Assembly: GCF_000716545.1 (NCBI RefSeq)
Contig: NZ_JNWZ01000015.1
Span: 177,842-241,841, forward strand
Direction: 5' to 3'
Origin: Kitasatospora phosalacinea
Lineage (GTDB): Bacteria > Actinomycetota > Actinomycetes > Streptomycetales > Streptomycetaceae
DNA: 64,000 nucleotides
Shown here: positions 15,279-23,728 of the stretch, one piece after another
Layout: each line of letters starts with the position of its first letter
Position numbering within the stretch: position 1 is the stretch's first letter
Program-made: the position numbers and the translations under genes
Notes under the pieces: model-generated
The model's input: the letters and a program-made list of their open reading frames with translations, nothing else
Told to the model about the DNA's origin: nothing
Databases searched by the model: none

Positions 15279-16295
15279 TCAGGCGGCCCGGCCGAAGGTG
15301 CGCCGGTAGGCGGTCGGGGAGGTGCGCATGGTGCGGCCGAAGTGGTGGCGGAAGGTCGCCGCCGACTCGAAGCCCACCGCCGCGGCGATCTCCTCCACGC
15401 TGCCCTCCGGCGACTCCAGCAGCGGCAGGCTGGCCGCGATCCGCTGGACCGCCACCCACCGCATCGGGCTGACCCCGTTGCGGGCGGTGAAGTGCCGCAG
15501 GTACGAGCGGTCGGACATGCCGGCCGCCCGGGCCAGCAGCGGCACGGTCAGCGGCCGGGCGAGGTGGTCCAGCGCCCAGCGCATCGAGCGGGCCACCCCG
15601 TCCTCCGGCTCCTCCACCGGCCGCACCGCGGCCTGGATGAACTGGGCCTGCCCGCCGTCCCGGTGCGGCGGGACGACGAAGCGGCGGGCGACGGTGTTGG
15701 CGACCTTGGCGCCGTGGTCCTGCCGGACCAGGTGCAGGCACAGGTCGATGCCGGCGGCGCTGCCCGCGCTGGTCAGCACCTGCCCGTTGTCGACGTACAG
15801 CACGTCCGGGTCGACCCGGACGTCAGGGTGGCGGCGGTGCAGCTCCGCCGCGTACCGCCAGTGCGTGGTGGCGGGCAGGCCGTCCAGCAGTCCGGCGGCG
15901 GCCAGCGCGAAGGCGCCGGAGCAGATCGACACCACCCGGGCGCCGCGGGCGTGCGCGGTGCGCAGCGCGGCCACCACGGCGGGCGGGACGTCGCCGTACG
16001 GGTCGGGCACCCCGACCACCACGACGGTGTCGGCGGCGGCGAGCTCCTCCAGGCCGTGCCGGGGCGTCAGGGAGAACCCGCCGACCGCCTCCAGCGGGTG
16101 GCCGGGGCGCTCGGCGCACACCCGGACGTCGTACCAGGGGGCGGCGAGCAGCCCGGCGAGCTCGGGCCGGGCGAGGGCGAACACCTCGACCACCACCCCG
16201 AGTTCGAACGGGGCCATGCCCGCGAAGGCGTACACCGCGACGGTGTGCACCGGCGCCGGGCGCCTTCCGATGGTGATGGGCACGGGCTCGGCCAT
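15279..16295 (-). CDS. GlxA-type AraC-family regulator (DJ-1/PfpI-like N-terminal domain)
   Basis: 338 residues from the ATG after GGGAGCACCAC; the longer ORF upstream is unsupported. The N-terminal amidotransferase-like domain (about 15-175) carries SICSGAFALAAAGLLDG with the family Cys; the C-terminal AraC double HTH is at 230-335 (LTVPLLARAAGMSDRSYLRHF and SVEEIAAAVGFESAATFRHHF). Such regulators sense small molecules through the PfpI-like domain. It is convergent with the TipA-like gene (7-bp gap). Target unknown. Confidence 0.9.
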   Translation of the reverse strand: MAEPVPITIGRRPAPVHTVAVYAFAGMAPFELGVVVEVFALARPELAGLLAAPWYDVRVCAERPGHPLEAVGGFSLTPRHGLEELAAADTVVVVGVPDPYGDVPPAVVAALRTAHARGARVVSICSGAFALAAAGLLDGLPATTHWRYAAELHRRHPDVRVDPDVLYVDNGQVLTSAGSAAGIDLCLHLVRQDHGAKVANTVARRFVVPPHRDGGQAQFIQAAVRPVEEPEDGVARSMRWALDHLARPLTVPLLARAAGMSDRSYLRHFTARNGVSPMRWVAVQRIAASLPLLESPEGSVEEIAAAVGFESAATFRHHFGRTMRTSPTAYRRTFGRAA

Positions 16296-16548
16296 GTGGT
16301 GCTCCCGGGGCGGCCGTCGGCGGTTTCGCGCCGAGTGTAGCGGCCCGGACGGCGCCGCCGCCGGGGGCGCCGCCCGGATGGACGGATGCGCACGGACGGT
16401 GGCGCGGGCTGGTCGGACGGGGACGGAGCGCGGCGGAAAACCCTTGGAACCGGGGGACGGCCTCCCGGGAGGATGGGCGTCGACACTCGGGGGCCGGTGC
16501 GGCCGTCCCCCGTCCCGCTCTTCCACCACCACGTCCGGAGAAGCTCAG

Positions 16549-16629
16549 ATGCCCACGCCGACCCGTGTCCGTTATGCGAAGAACATCACCGTCTGCTCGG
16601 CCGCCTCGGGCTGGGGCCGACGCCACTGA
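16549..16629 (+). CDS. 26-residue peptide gene, orphan or leader peptide
   Basis: ATG at 16549 preceded by CGGAG with 8-base spacing; 26 codons, ending TGA at 16629. The peptide begins MPTPTRVRYAKN, contains one cysteine and a C-terminal Gly-Trp-Gly-Arg-Arg-His. It is directly followed by a strong hairpin terminator, so a short independent transcript is predicted. It is divergent from the GlxA gene with a 253-bp shared upstream region. It could be a regulatory leader, a small functional peptide, or spurious. No homology can be claimed. Confidence 0.4.
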   Translation: MPTPTRVRYAKNITVCSAASGWGRRH

Positions 16630-16634
16630 GCACG

Positions 16635-16672
16635 CCGGAGCCCCCGCCGGACAGGCCGCGCGGGGGCTCCGG
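16635..16672. terminator. Hairpin terminator between the small peptide and aminopeptidase P
   Basis: CCGGAGCCCCCGC and GCGGGGGCTCCGG form a perfect 13-bp stem with a 12-base loop. It sits 6 bp after the peptide stop and 12 bp before the end of the convergent gene, so it is bidirectional. Confidence 0.85.
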
Positions 16673-16683
16673 GGCGGGCCGGG

Positions 16684-18177
16684 TCAGGAGGTCAGCGAGG
16701 CCATCCAGGCCTCCACCTCGTCGGCCTGCCGGGGCAGGCCCGCGGAGAGGTTCTCGTTGCCGTCGGCGGTGACCAGGATGTCGTCCTCGATCCGGACGCC
16801 GATGCCGCGGTACTCCTCGGGGACGGTCAGGTCGTCGGCCTGGAAGTACAGGCCGGGCTCGACGGTCAGCACCACGCCCGGCTCCAGCACCGCGTCCACG
16901 TAGTCCTCCCGGCGGGCGTGCGCGCAGTCGTGCACGTCCAGGCCGAGCATGTGGCCGGTGCCGTGCAGCGTCCAGCGGCGCTGCAGGCCCAGCTCCAGGA
17001 CCTTCTCCAGGTCGTACACCGAGGCGTCGATCAGGCCCCACTCCAGCAGGTGCCCGGCGAGCACCCGCTGCGCGGCGTCGTGGAAGTCGCGGAACAGCGC
17101 GCCCGGCCTCACCGCGGCGATGCCCGCCTCCTGGGCGTCGTACACCGCGTCGTAGATCTTCCGCTGCAGCGGGGAGAACCGGCCGTTGACCGGCAGGGTG
17201 CGGGTGACGTCGGCGGTGTACAGGGTGTGGGTCTCCACGCCCGCGTCCAGCAGCAGCAGCTCGCCGGGGCGGACGTCGCCGTCGTTGCGCACCCAGTGCA
17301 GGGTGGTGGCGTGCGGGCCGGCCGCGGCGATCGTGCCGTAGCCGACGTCGTTGCCCTCGACCCGGGCGCGGCGCCAGAAGGTGCCCTCGATCCAGCGCTC
17401 GGAGGTGGCGACGGCCCGGTCCAGCTCGCGCACCACGTCGGTGAAGCCGTTGACGGTGGCGTCGCAGGCGGCGCGCAGCTCGCCGATCTCCCACTCGTCC
17501 TTGACCCGGCGCAGCCCGGACAGGAACACCGTCAGCTCGTCGTCCTTCTCCGCGTCGAGCTGCCCGGCCAGGGCGGCCTCCAGCGCGGCGTCGTAGCCGC
17601 GCACGATCCGGGTCGGGACGGTGGTGGCGGCCAGCTCCTCGGCGGCCTTGCGGACGTCGCGCACCGGCAGGCCGTACAGCTGCTCGGACTCGGCCAGCGA
17701 GTGCCGGCGGCCGACCCACAGCTCGCCCTGGCCGCTGAGCCAGAACTCGCCGTTCTCCCGGTCGGAGCGCGGCAGCAGGTACAGCGCGAACTCGTGGCCG
17801 CCCTCGACCGGCTCGCCGACCAGGACGGCGTCCTCGGTGCGGTTGCCGGTCAGGTGGACGTACTCGCTGGCGGCCCGGAAGGCGTACTCGGTGTCGTTGG
17901 CGCGGGTGCGCAGGTTGCCCGCGGGCACCACCAGGCGCTCGCCGGGGAACGCGGCGGAGAGCTTCGCTCGGCGCGCGGCCGCGTACGGGGCCTGGACGTC
18001 GGGCTGCAGGCCGCGCAGCTCGGTGTCGGCCCAGCCGGTGCGCATGGACGCGGCGAGCTCGTCCGAGACGCCGTCGTACAGGCCGTTCTTGCGGCTCTTG
18101 ACCGGCTGCTCGTCCTTCTCGCCCTCGGCGGAACCCTCGGGGTTCTCGGACACCGCCGGGCTGCGGTCCTCGGTCAC
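16684..18177 (-). CDS. pepP: Xaa-Pro aminopeptidase (aminopeptidase P, M24B)
   Basis: 497 residues from the GTG 7 bases after GAGGAGG. The N-terminal AMP_N domain (about 50-200) and C-terminal creatinase/pita-bread domain carry all five metal ligands: LLLDAGVETHTLYTADVTRT (two Asp), GTGHMLGLDVHD (His), TVEPGLYF (Glu), RIEDDILVT (Glu). It is a dimetal cytoplasmic enzyme removing N-terminal residues preceding proline. The extra Ser/Glu-rich N-terminal 35 residues are common in actinobacterial members. Single-gene unit. Confidence 0.93.
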   Translation of the reverse strand: MTEDRSPAVSENPEGSAEGEKDEQPVKSRKNGLYDGVSDELAASMRTGWADTELRGLQPDVQAPYAAARRAKLSAAFPGERLVVPAGNLRTRANDTEYAFRAASEYVHLTGNRTEDAVLVGEPVEGGHEFALYLLPRSDRENGEFWLSGQGELWVGRRHSLAESEQLYGLPVRDVRKAAEELAATTVPTRIVRGYDAALEAALAGQLDAEKDDELTVFLSGLRRVKDEWEIGELRAACDATVNGFTDVVRELDRAVATSERWIEGTFWRRARVEGNDVGYGTIAAAGPHATTLHWVRNDGDVRPGELLLLDAGVETHTLYTADVTRTLPVNGRFSPLQRKIYDAVYDAQEAGIAAVRPGALFRDFHDAAQRVLAGHLLEWGLIDASVYDLEKVLELGLQRRWTLHGTGHMLGLDVHDCAHARREDYVDAVLEPGVVLTVEPGLYFQADDLTVPEEYRGIGVRIEDDILVTADGNENLSAGLPRQADEVEAWMASLTS

Positions 18178-18313
18178 TACGTCGCCTCCTCGCGCGCGCT
18201 GCCGCCCGCCCGTCCCCGGGTCGCGGGGCGTGCGGGCGGATGTCGCCCCCATGGTACGTAGGGCTGTTCGAGGGCAGGAAGAGCGACCGGTATCCGGAGT
18301 CCGGGGACCGGTC

Positions 18314-19735
18314 CTACTCGAAGCGGACGGCCAGCAGCACCAGGTCGTCCGCGCCCGGCTCGCCGCCGCCGGCCTGCTCCAGCAGGTGGGCGCAGAGCCG
18401 GTCCGGGTCGATCCGGACGTCGCGCGGGGCGTCGGCGGCGGCCCGGCGCAGCGCGCTCTGCCCGGCGTGCAGGTTCGGGGCGAAGCGGCGGGCCAGGCCC
18501 TCGGTGTACAGCACCAGCACGTCGCCGCGCTCCGCGGTGAGCTCCACCCCGGGGGCCTCCCAGCAGCTGAGCATGCCCAGCGGCGCGGACAGCGAGGTCT
18601 CGACGAAGTTCGCCCCGTAGCGGGTGAGCAGCACCGGCGGGCAGTTGGCCGCGCCGGCCAGCGCGATCCGGCGCTCGGCCGGGTCGACGCAGGCGTAGAC
18701 GGCGGTGGCGGAGCGGGTCGGCTCGGTGGTCTTCAGCAGCAGTTCGAGGTCGCCGAGCACCGAGACCGGGTCCTCGCCCTCCAGCACCGCGTAGGCGCGC
18801 AGCGCGGACCGCACCCGGCCCATCGCGGCGGCGGCGCCCACGCCCGAGCCGGGCCCGGCGCTGGGGCCGCCGCCGAGCACGCTGCCCACGGTCAGGCCCA
18901 GGGTGTCGTCGGGCAGCGCGATCGCGTCGTACCAGTCGCTGCCGGCGGACCGCTCCAGCGCGGCGGGCACGCAGCGCACGGCGACCTTCAGGCCGGCCCG
19001 GGAGGCCAGGTGGTCGGGCAGCAGCGAGCGGCGCAGCGCCTCGGCGGCGCGCACCGCCCGGTCCGCCTCCAGCTGGCGGGCCAGCAGCGGGGCGGCGAAC
19101 TCGCAGTAGCGGCGCGCCAGGTGCTCGCGGCGCTCGTCCGGGCTGCCCGGCTCGTCGTAGAACCAGGCGGCGGCGCCGAGCGGGCCCTCAGGGCCGCCGG
19201 GCAGCGGCAGCGCGTAGCAGGCGCCGAGGCCGAGCTGCTCGGCGACCTCGCGGAAGCGGGGGCCGACGGCCGGGTCGGCGGCCAGGTCGGCGATCAGCAG
19301 CCGGCCCTCGGGGCCGGGGCGGCCGAGCAGTCCGGCGAACGGTCCGTGCTCGACCGGGACGGTCTCCAGCGCGCCGAGCATCGCCCGGTCCAGGCCGAGC
19401 CCGACCGGGCGGGCCGGCTGGCGGTCCGGCCCCGGCGGCAGCGTCACCACCAGGCCGCGGCGGGCGCCGAGCAGCGCGGCGCCGGAGTCCAGCAGCGCGT
19501 CCAGGGTGCCGGTCAGGCCGTCGGCCCTGGCCAGCAGCTCCAGGTGCTCCTGCAGGCTGGTGAAATCGGACAGCCATCCGGCCAAACGGTCCTGCAGGTC
19601 GGCGGAGGGCACCTCGCCGAGCTCCGGCAGGAGTTCGGGCAGCCGCTCCGGCGGCACCGGAGCGGCCGCAGCCGGGGCGGGCGTCAGCGCCGTGGCCGCG
19701 GGCGCGGTGGACGCCAACGGGTGGACGTCGGTCAT
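18314..19735 (-). CDS. GAF-SpoIIE (PP2C-like) protein with substituted active-site residues
   Basis: 473 residues; start at the ATG after GGGGAGTTGCGAC. An Ala/Pro-rich leader (1-40) and a GAF-like region (60-215) precede a SpoIIE domain (250-470). The family motifs are altered: GSDWYDA (265-271) for GGDWYDA, VGSVLGGG (283-290) for the metal-binding GDVxGHG, AANCPP for AGHPP, YTEG for YTDG; the C-terminal Asp pair (GADDLVLL) is kept. The missing Asp in motif 2 suggests weak or no phosphatase activity. SpoIIE-type proteins normally dephosphorylate anti-anti-sigma factors. Expressed divergently from the prim-pol gene. Confidence 0.85.
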   Translation of the reverse strand: MTDVHPLASTAPAATALTPAPAAAAPVPPERLPELLPELGEVPSADLQDRLAGWLSDFTSLQEHLELLARADGLTGTLDALLDSGAALLGARRGLVVTLPPGPDRQPARPVGLGLDRAMLGALETVPVEHGPFAGLLGRPGPEGRLLIADLAADPAVGPRFREVAEQLGLGACYALPLPGGPEGPLGAAAWFYDEPGSPDERREHLARRYCEFAAPLLARQLEADRAVRAAEALRRSLLPDHLASRAGLKVAVRCVPAALERSAGSDWYDAIALPDDTLGLTVGSVLGGGPSAGPGSGVGAAAAMGRVRSALRAYAVLEGEDPVSVLGDLELLLKTTEPTRSATAVYACVDPAERRIALAGAANCPPVLLTRYGANFVETSLSAPLGMLSCWEAPGVELTAERGDVLVLYTEGLARRFAPNLHAGQSALRRAAADAPRDVRIDPDRLCAHLLEQAGGGEPGADDLVLLAVRFE

Positions 19736-20130
19736 GTCGCAACTCCCCACAATCCGGAACGTGTCACGCGAGACCACCGAGACCGACCGAAACGATGTCT
19801 TTACTCACTACTCGGCATGTTTCCCCCACTTGTACACAGGCCGATCGGGGCATGTCCAGGAGTGCGGCGGCCGAACGTGCCAGGGATCGTATGCGCAGGC
19901 CGCCGGGGCACCACCCGGGGCGGGGCGCACTCACTCGTACGGTGGAACCGGGGGCCGGGCGGCCGCGTCCATCCGGGCGTATGGGGGATTCTCGTTCCAG
20001 CGGCGGGTAGTCGAGACGCACACGCACCGCCCGTCCCCCCGAGCACGCCGACCACGACGTCCGACCGGTCAGACGATCGCACCGACCGTGCCGCGCGCCC
20101 CGATGTGAACGCGGAAAGGAACGAGCCGCC
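19736..20130. other. Divergent promoter region
   Basis: 395 bp without genes between the divergent SpoIIE-like and prim-pol-like genes. It presumably contains promoters for both; AT-richer DNA at 19,780-19,860 would hold the minus-strand promoter. No RNA motif or clear palindrome was recognised. Confidence 0.4.
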
Positions 20131-20793
20131 ATGCGCCCACCCCGCCGAGAGCAGCTGTCCGAGCGCGCCGGCCGGTGGTGGCCGGGCCGCCGGAGCCACT
20201 CGCTGGCGCTCGCCGCCGCCCTGGAGGCCGCCACCGGGTGCGGCTGGCCGGTACTGCCGGGCGCGCGGGCGCTGCGCGGCGCGCCGGGCCCGTGCTCGTG
20301 CGCCGACCGGTCCTGCGCGATGCCCGGCGGGCACCCGCACGACCCGCCGCTGGAGGCGGCCACCACCGATCCGCGGATGGTGCGCTGGTGGTGGGAGCGG
20401 CGGGCGCCGGGCGCCCCGGTGCTGGCGGCGACCGGGCGGGCTTTGGGCGCGGTGAGCCTGCCGCGCCCGGCCGGGCCGTGGCTCCTGCGGCACCTGGAGG
20501 AGATCGGCGTCCCGTGCGGCCCGGTGCTCGGCACGCCGGGCCGGTTCGTGCTGCTGACCGCGCCGTACACGCTGCCGGAACTGGGCGGGCTGCTGGCCGA
20601 ACGGCCCTGGGTGCCGGGCGTGTTGCGCTACCACGGGCCGGGCGGGTACCTGGTGCTGCCGCCGTCCCGGACGGGCGCGGGCCCGGTGCACTGGGTGCGC
20701 CGGCCGGGGCCGGGGCGGCCCTGGCTGCCGGAGGTCGGGACGCTGCTGGGCGGGCTGATCACGGCCAGCGCGGTCGCGCTGCCGCAGCGCTGA
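20131..20793 (+). CDS. Degenerate bifunctional DNA primase/polymerase (prim-pol) domain protein
   Basis: 220 residues behind AAAGGAACGAG. It matches the chromosomal actinobacterial prim-pol-like proteins: helix LALAAALEAATGCGWPVLPG, a cysteine/histidine cluster CSCADRSCAMPGGHPHDPP resembling the zinc knuckle of plasmid prim-pols, and HYHGPGGYLVLPPS-type C-terminus. The catalytic hydrophobic-Asp-hydrophobic-Asp strand is replaced by LGAVSLPRP, so it should not polymerise nucleotides. Likely DNA-binding or structural. Monocistronic, ended by the hairpin at 20867-20906. Confidence 0.75.
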   Translation: MRPPRREQLSERAGRWWPGRRSHSLALAAALEAATGCGWPVLPGARALRGAPGPCSCADRSCAMPGGHPHDPPLEAATTDPRMVRWWWERRAPGAPVLAATGRALGAVSLPRPAGPWLLRHLEEIGVPCGPVLGTPGRFVLLTAPYTLPELGGLLAERPWVPGVLRYHGPGGYLVLPPSRTGAGPVHWVRRPGPGRPWLPEVGTLLGGLITASAVALPQR

Positions 20794-20866
20794 CCCGGCG
20801 CCCGGCGGTGCCCGGCCCGTTGACGCCCGGTCAGCCCGACCGCGGGAAACGGCCCAGAACGCAAAA

Positions 20867-20906
20867 GTCCGACCGCTGGCGACGGGGGATGCACCAGCGG
20901 TCGGAC
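20867..20906. terminator. Bidirectional hairpin terminator
   Basis: GTCCGACCGCTGG and CCAGCGGTCGGAC form a perfect 13-bp stem with a 14-base loop, preceded by AAAA and followed by GTTT. It lies between the convergent prim-pol and SEC-C genes. Confidence 0.85.
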
Positions 20907-21036
20907 GTTTCAAACAGTAACAAAGATCCGGCTCCGCGCCAATTTGTCCACGCCGAAAGGCCTTTGGGATTCACGGTGGCCTTCCGGAGAACGCCGGGAA
21001 ATGTGACGCAGGTCACTCCGCCGGCGGTTCGGGCGG

Positions 21037-22014
21037 TCAGTTCAGGGTGATCTGACGGCTCACCAGGTTGGCCCGGGCCCGGCGCTCCTCGGCGGTCAGC
21101 GGCGCGGGCGCGGCCAGCACCTCGGCCAGCTTCGCGGCGAACTCCACGGCCGGCTTCTCCACCTCGGCGGCGGTCATCTCCACCGGCAGGTCCCACACCG
21201 GGACGGTCAGGCCGTGCGCCCGGAACGAGCCGACCAGCTTGGTGCCCTCGCCCAGCGAGCTGTCACCGGCCGCCGACAGCCGGGCCAGCGCGTCCAGCAA
21301 CTGCTCCTCGGGGACGGTCATGACCCAGCGCAGGTGGTTCTTGTCCGGGGTGCCGCACCAGTACGCGGAGTCCACCCCGGCCAGCTTCTCGGTCGGGATC
21401 GCCGAGGCGTTGGCCCGCTCCAGCGAGGCCGCCACCTCGCCGGTCGCCGCCTCGGCGTCCTCCAGCCAGAACTCGAAGCCGGTGTGCACCTCGGGCTCGA
21501 ACGGGGCCGAGGTGTCCAGCAGCTCCTGCAGGCGGCGGCCGCCCGGGTTGGTCCGGCGGGCCGGCACCGGGGTGCCCGGCTCGGTGGCCAGCGCCAGCTC
21601 CAGCGCGTCCGCCAGGTCGCGGCTCAGGTCGCCGGAGGAGGACTGCGTCTGCAGGCCCAGCAGGATCGACCCGTCCGGGCGGCGCAGGGCCGGCCAGGCC
21701 AGCGGCAGCACCGTCGCCAGCGTCACCGACGGGACGTCGCCGACGGCCTCGTCGGCCACCCCGGGGGCCAGCGCCAGCGGCACCGTCGCGGCCGGGACCA
21801 GCTCGCGCAGGGCCACCCAGTCGGCCTCGCCCGGCAGGCCCTCGAACGGGCGGTGCACCAACTCCTGCACCGCGTGCGCCGCCTGACGGCCGTGGCAGGC
21901 CTTGTACCGGCGGCCCGAGCCGCACGGGCACGCCTCGCGCGCCCCGACGACCGGGACCTCGCCCTCGACGGCGGTGGACTGGCTGGGCTGCTTCTTGGCG
22001 GCCTTCTTGGCCAT
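21037..22014 (-). CDS. SEC-C motif protein of the DUF5926 type
   Basis: 325 residues. A Lys-rich N-terminus is followed by a SEC-C zinc motif, CPCGSGRRYKACHG (29-42; ligands Cys29, Cys31, Cys40, His41). The remaining 280 residues are an alpha/beta domain of unknown function (ATVPLALAPGVADEAVGDV, YWCGTPDKNHLRWVMTVPEEQLL) typical of an actinobacteria-specific family annotated DUF5926. Alone with its own terminator. Function unknown. Confidence 0.85.
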   Translation of the reverse strand: MAKKAAKKQPSQSTAVEGEVPVVGAREACPCGSGRRYKACHGRQAAHAVQELVHRPFEGLPGEADWVALRELVPAATVPLALAPGVADEAVGDVPSVTLATVLPLAWPALRRPDGSILLGLQTQSSSGDLSRDLADALELALATEPGTPVPARRTNPGGRRLQELLDTSAPFEPEVHTGFEFWLEDAEAATGEVAASLERANASAIPTEKLAGVDSAYWCGTPDKNHLRWVMTVPEEQLLDALARLSAAGDSSLGEGTKLVGSFRAHGLTVPVWDLPVEMTAAEVEKPAVEFAAKLAEVLAAPAPLTAEERRARANLVSRQITLN

Positions 22015-22088
22015 GGTGCGGCTCTCCCGGGGAGGTCGGACGTTGCACCGGGCAGCCTACTTCGCCCGCGCCGCCCCGCCCGGGCCGC

Positions 22089-22592
22089 TCAGGCGCTGCG
22101 CCGCCGCCCGCCGCTCGCGACCTGCCCGAACGCCGACAGCTGCGCCCACACCGTCACCTGACCGGGTGCGTGCCGCACGCCCCAGTCCCTGGCGAGCTTG
22201 CCCACGATGCTCAGGCCCCGGCCGCCGTGCGCCGTCACCGAGGGGCTGGCCGGGACCGGCCGGGTCACCGCCCCGCCGTCCGTCACCTCCAGCGTCAGCA
22301 GGCCGTCGGCGAGCATCTGCCAACTCACCAGCACCGTGCCGCCCTCCGCCGCCTCGTCCACCGCGTCGCCTTCCGGTTCCAGCGGTCTCGCGTGCCGACA
22401 GGAATTGCTGAGCAGTTCGGAGAGGATCAACACCGCGTCGTCAATCACCGCTTCCGGTATCGACCGGTCGCCGAGATCGCTGCGCAGCCTGCGCCGCGCG
22501 GTCGAAACACTGGCCGGCCCGTGCGGAACCGCCATGGCCGATGAGGTCGACCCGGCCTGAACTGGCACAGCTCGCGCCACCATCAACGCCAC
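22089..22592 (-). CDS. Anti-sigma-like serine/threonine kinase (RsbW/SpoIIAB-type HATPase)
   Basis: 167 residues from a GTG 6 bases after a perfect AAGGAGGT; the ATG nine bases downstream is second choice. HATPase motifs: N-box ILSELLSNSCRHA, G1-like VTDGGAVTRPV, G2 GGRGLSIVGKLA. Streptomycetes encode dozens of such ATPases that regulate sigma factors or anti-sigma antagonists, or that act in other ATP-binding roles. The SpoIIE-like protein at 18.3 kb and the two SigB/F-type sigmas at 55-57 kb could be in the same network, but nothing links them physically. Confidence 0.82.
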   Translation of the reverse strand: MALMVARAVPVQAGSTSSAMAVPHGPASVSTARRRLRSDLGDRSIPEAVIDDAVLILSELLSNSCRHARPLEPEGDAVDEAAEGGTVLVSWQMLADGLLTLEVTDGGAVTRPVPASPSVTAHGGRGLSIVGKLARDWGVRHAPGQVTVWAQLSAFGQVASGGRRRSA

Positions 22593-22710
22593 CCCCGGAC
22601 CTCCTTCAGCTTCTGCCGAGGGATGGATGCCCGCAGGTAATGCGTCGGAAACGGACGTTCGACGATCCGATGCCCGCATTAACGACATCCGCGCGGACCG
22701 CGGGCAAAAG

Positions 22711-22726
22711 GTGAGGGGCCCCTCAC
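22711..22726. promoter_or_regulatory. 16-bp perfect palindrome GTGAGGGGCCCCTCAC
   Basis: A perfect 16-bp palindrome located 119 bp upstream of the RsbW-like start. With no loop it cannot fold as a normal terminator hairpin, so a protein-binding site is more likely. Flanks are AAAAG and GTTCC. Confidence 0.5.
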
Positions 22727-22761
22727 GTTCCATCCCGGTGATCAGCGGGAAACGCCGTCCG

Positions 22762-22783
22762 GAAATACCCCGTTCGGTATTTC
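22762..22783. promoter_or_regulatory. AT-rich inverted repeat downstream of the GDPD gene
   Basis: GAAATACC-CCGTTC-GGTATTTC is a perfect 8-bp inverted repeat with a 6-base loop. It lies 46 bp after the GDPD stop and 170 bp upstream of the RsbW-like start, so it may be an intrinsic terminator of the GDPD transcript, an operator, or both. Its AT content stands out against the surroundings. Confidence 0.5.
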
Positions 22784-22829
22784 TGTCACGCGATTGGGCG
22801 GCGGGTGCCACCCGGCCGACCGGGCCGGT

Positions 22830-23651
22830 TCAGCGGCCGAGCCGGGCCAGCACCTCGGCCGGACGGTTGGTGATCAGCGCCTCCACGCCGAGCTCCAGGC
22901 AGAGTTCGACGTCCTCCGGCCGGTCCACCGTCCACACGTGCACCCGGTGCCCGGCCCGGCGCAGCGCCGTCACCAGGCTCGGGTTCCGCCGCACCAGCTC
23001 GATGCCCGGACCCGCGATCGAGGCGCCGCCCGGCAGCGACCCGGTCCGGCCCAGCAGCGGCAGCCGGCGCTCCAGCAGGTACACCCGGGGCAGTGCCGGG
23101 GCGGCCCGCCGGACGCGGTGCAGGGCCAGCTCGGAGAAGCTCATCACCCGCACCGCCGACTCCTCCGGCGCGGCCGGCAGCAGCCCGAACCGGCCCAGCA
23201 CCCGCAGCAGTTCGGACTCCACCCGGCCCGCGTACCGCACCGGGTGCTTGGTCTCGACCGCCAGTTCCACCCGCCGCCCGGCGTCCGCGACCAGTTCCAG
23301 CAGCCGCTCCAGGGTGAGCACCGAACCGCGCCGCGGCTCCCCGGGGTGCTTCCACGAACCGAAGTCCAGCGCGGAGAGCTGAGCCAGCGTCATCGCCGAC
23401 ACCGCGCCCCGCCCGTCGGAGGTCCGTTCCACCGTGCGGTCGTGCACGCACACCAGCCGCCCGTCCGCGGTGAGCCGGACGTCGCACTCCAGTCCGTCCG
23501 CGCCCTCCTCCAGCGCCCGCCGGTACGCCTCCTCGGTGTGCTCCGGCAGCGCCGCCGAGGAGCCCCGGTGGGCGATCACCTTGACCGCCGAGCGGTCGAC
23601 GCGGTCCGTCCGGGCGGCGGGCGAACCGGCCGCGCTGTGCTGGGTGTCCAC
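22830..23651 (-). CDS. Glycerophosphodiester phosphodiesterase
   Basis: 273 residues from GTG 23651; an alternative GTG lies three codons upstream. GDPD TIM-barrel motifs: VIAHRGSSAALPEHT, GADGLECDVRLTADGRLVCVHD (catalytic Glu, Asp, His), ELAVETKHP, VHVWTVDRPEDVELCLELGVEALITNRP. No signal peptide, so probably cytoplasmic, hydrolysing glycerophosphodiesters from lipid turnover. It lies 77 bp downstream of the NCS1 transporter on the same strand and could be read through from the TPP-controlled transcript. Confidence 0.92.
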   Translation of the reverse strand: MDTQHSAAGSPAARTDRVDRSAVKVIAHRGSSAALPEHTEEAYRRALEEGADGLECDVRLTADGRLVCVHDRTVERTSDGRGAVSAMTLAQLSALDFGSWKHPGEPRRGSVLTLERLLELVADAGRRVELAVETKHPVRYAGRVESELLRVLGRFGLLPAAPEESAVRVMSFSELALHRVRRAAPALPRVYLLERRLPLLGRTGSLPGGASIAGPGIELVRRNPSLVTALRRAGHRVHVWTVDRPEDVELCLELGVEALITNRPAEVLARLGR

Positions 23652-23728
23652 GCCGACCACCGTACGCGGCGCCCGGTGACCGCCGTCCCCCCGGCACGGC
23701 GGCGGGCGGGTGAACAGCCCCCCTCCGC

